Shown piece after piece: positions 63,700-64,000 of a DNA stretch of 64,000 nt. Below the pieces are notes generated by a model that saw only the letters and a program-made list of their open reading frames with translations, searched no databases and was not told the DNA's origin. Positions within the stretch are counted from its first letter, which is position 1. Every line of letters starts with the position of its first letter. Made by a program: the position numbers and the translations under genes. The DNA is from Phyllobacterium myrsinacearum (GTDB lineage Bacteria > Pseudomonadota > Alphaproteobacteria > Rhizobiales > Rhizobiaceae), in contig NZ_PVBT01000001.1 in assembly GCF_002980555.1 (NCBI RefSeq), positions 62,001 to 126,000 of the forward strand, read 5' to 3'.

Positions 63700-64000
63700 A
63701 TGAACATGGGCGTTCCTCAGTCTTACCCGCACCTCGACCAGATGCAGCCGTGGAATGACCGGCTGCATCTGCTGGAGTGTCTGTCGATCATCGAGGAAGC
63801 GCCGAATGTGAAGACCTTCACATTCCGTTCCGACAATCAGAACTGGTTCCGCTACGAGCCGGGCCAGTTCATGACCTTCGAGCTGCCGGTGCAGCCCGAA
63901 GCCGTCCTGCGCACCTATACGCTGTCCTCCAGCCCGTCACGGCCCTTCACCATTGCCGTGACGGTCAAGGCGCAGGAGAACAGCATCGGCACCCGCTGGA
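63700..64000 (+). CDS. gbcB: Oxygenase reductase subunit, GbcB type (cut by window end)
   Basis: The first 100 residues of a ferredoxin-NADP-reductase-like protein. After a short N-terminal extension comes WNDRLHLLECLSIIEEAPNVK, with the FAD-binding LRTYTLSSSPS and FTIAVTVK. It supplies electrons to the Rieske oxygenase. The right end continues beyond the window; a second ATG lies six bases downstream. Confidence 0.85.
   Translation, partial: MNMGVPQSYPHLDQMQPWNDRLHLLECLSIIEEAPNVKTFTFRSDNQNWFRYEPGQFMTFELPVQPEAVLRTYTLSSSPSRPFTIAVTVKAQENSIGTRW

Overview
The window is about 64 kb of GC-rich, tightly packed chromosome from an alphaproteobacterium, most likely a member of the Hyphomicrobiales (Rhizobiales; Brucella/Ochrobactrum-, Phyllobacterium- or rhizobium-like). 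The evidence is a block of alphaproteobacterial features: an aztABCD-type zinc operon with a Zur repressor, a speF-type leader RNA in front of ornithine decarboxylase, a DUF1007 plus NicO-type nickel/cobalt permease pair, DUF882, a non-phosphorylative L-fucose locus, and rhizobial-type palindromic intergenic elements. The species cannot be named from the sequence alone. No rRNA, tRNA, CRISPR, phage or insertion-sequence transposase was seen.

Layout. 1-5.7 kb: cell-envelope and housekeeping genes (DUF882 zinc-peptidase-like protein, KDPG aldolase, N-acetylmuramidase, TrhO, DUF533/TerB-like protein). 5.9-8.5 kb: molybdate transporter modABC. 8.5-14.7 kb: aminotransferase, GNAT, small membrane protein, DUF1007/NicO metal transport pair, LysR regulator, amidase. 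14.8-17.1 kb: speF leader, ornithine decarboxylase, GNAT. 17.1-21 kb: esterase, isochorismatase-like hydrolase with a GlxA/AraC regulator, 6-phosphogluconate dehydrogenase. 21-28.6 kb: an RpiR regulator divergent from an operon of N-formylglutamate-amidohydrolase-like enzyme, APC permease, glutamine-synthetase-like ligase, aldehyde dehydrogenase and iron alcohol dehydrogenase. Together these could form a gamma-glutamylation route for an amine or amino alcohol. 28.6-29.3 kb: PIN/Phd toxin-antitoxin pair with a palindromic operator. 29.3-33.4 kb: four-gene ABC importer. 33.9-38.2 kb: MOSC protein and an EmrAB-type efflux pair facing a TetR regulator across two palindromic operators. 38.2-44.1 kb: zinc homeostasis (zur, aztABCD, COG0523 GTPase) with two Zur-box-like palindromes. 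44.2-48.6 kb: TerC/CBS/CorC membrane protein, DUF924, Kef-type antiporter. 48.7-61.2 kb: IclR-controlled sugar locus. 61.3-64 kb: 2H-phosphoesterase-like DUF1868 protein, then a cobalamin riboswitch reading into a Rieske betaine-demethylase-type oxygenase and its reductase, which is cut by the window end.

How the genes work together. The IclR locus holds a sugar ABC importer, a mutarotase, a lactonase-like amidohydrolase, L-fuconate dehydratase, an SDR and a fumarylacetoacetase-family hydrolase. This matches the oxidative L-fucose route to pyruvate and lactate. Extra members (a second enolase-superfamily enzyme, a MaoC protein and a Gfo/Idh oxidoreductase) suggest a wider substrate range. Two 159-bp palindromic elements sit inside this locus and a collapsed remnant lies just outside it. 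The most unusual regulatory arrangement is the B12 riboswitch ahead of the betaine-type demethylase. It would tie glycine and one-carbon release, or methyl-donor use, to cobalamin status.
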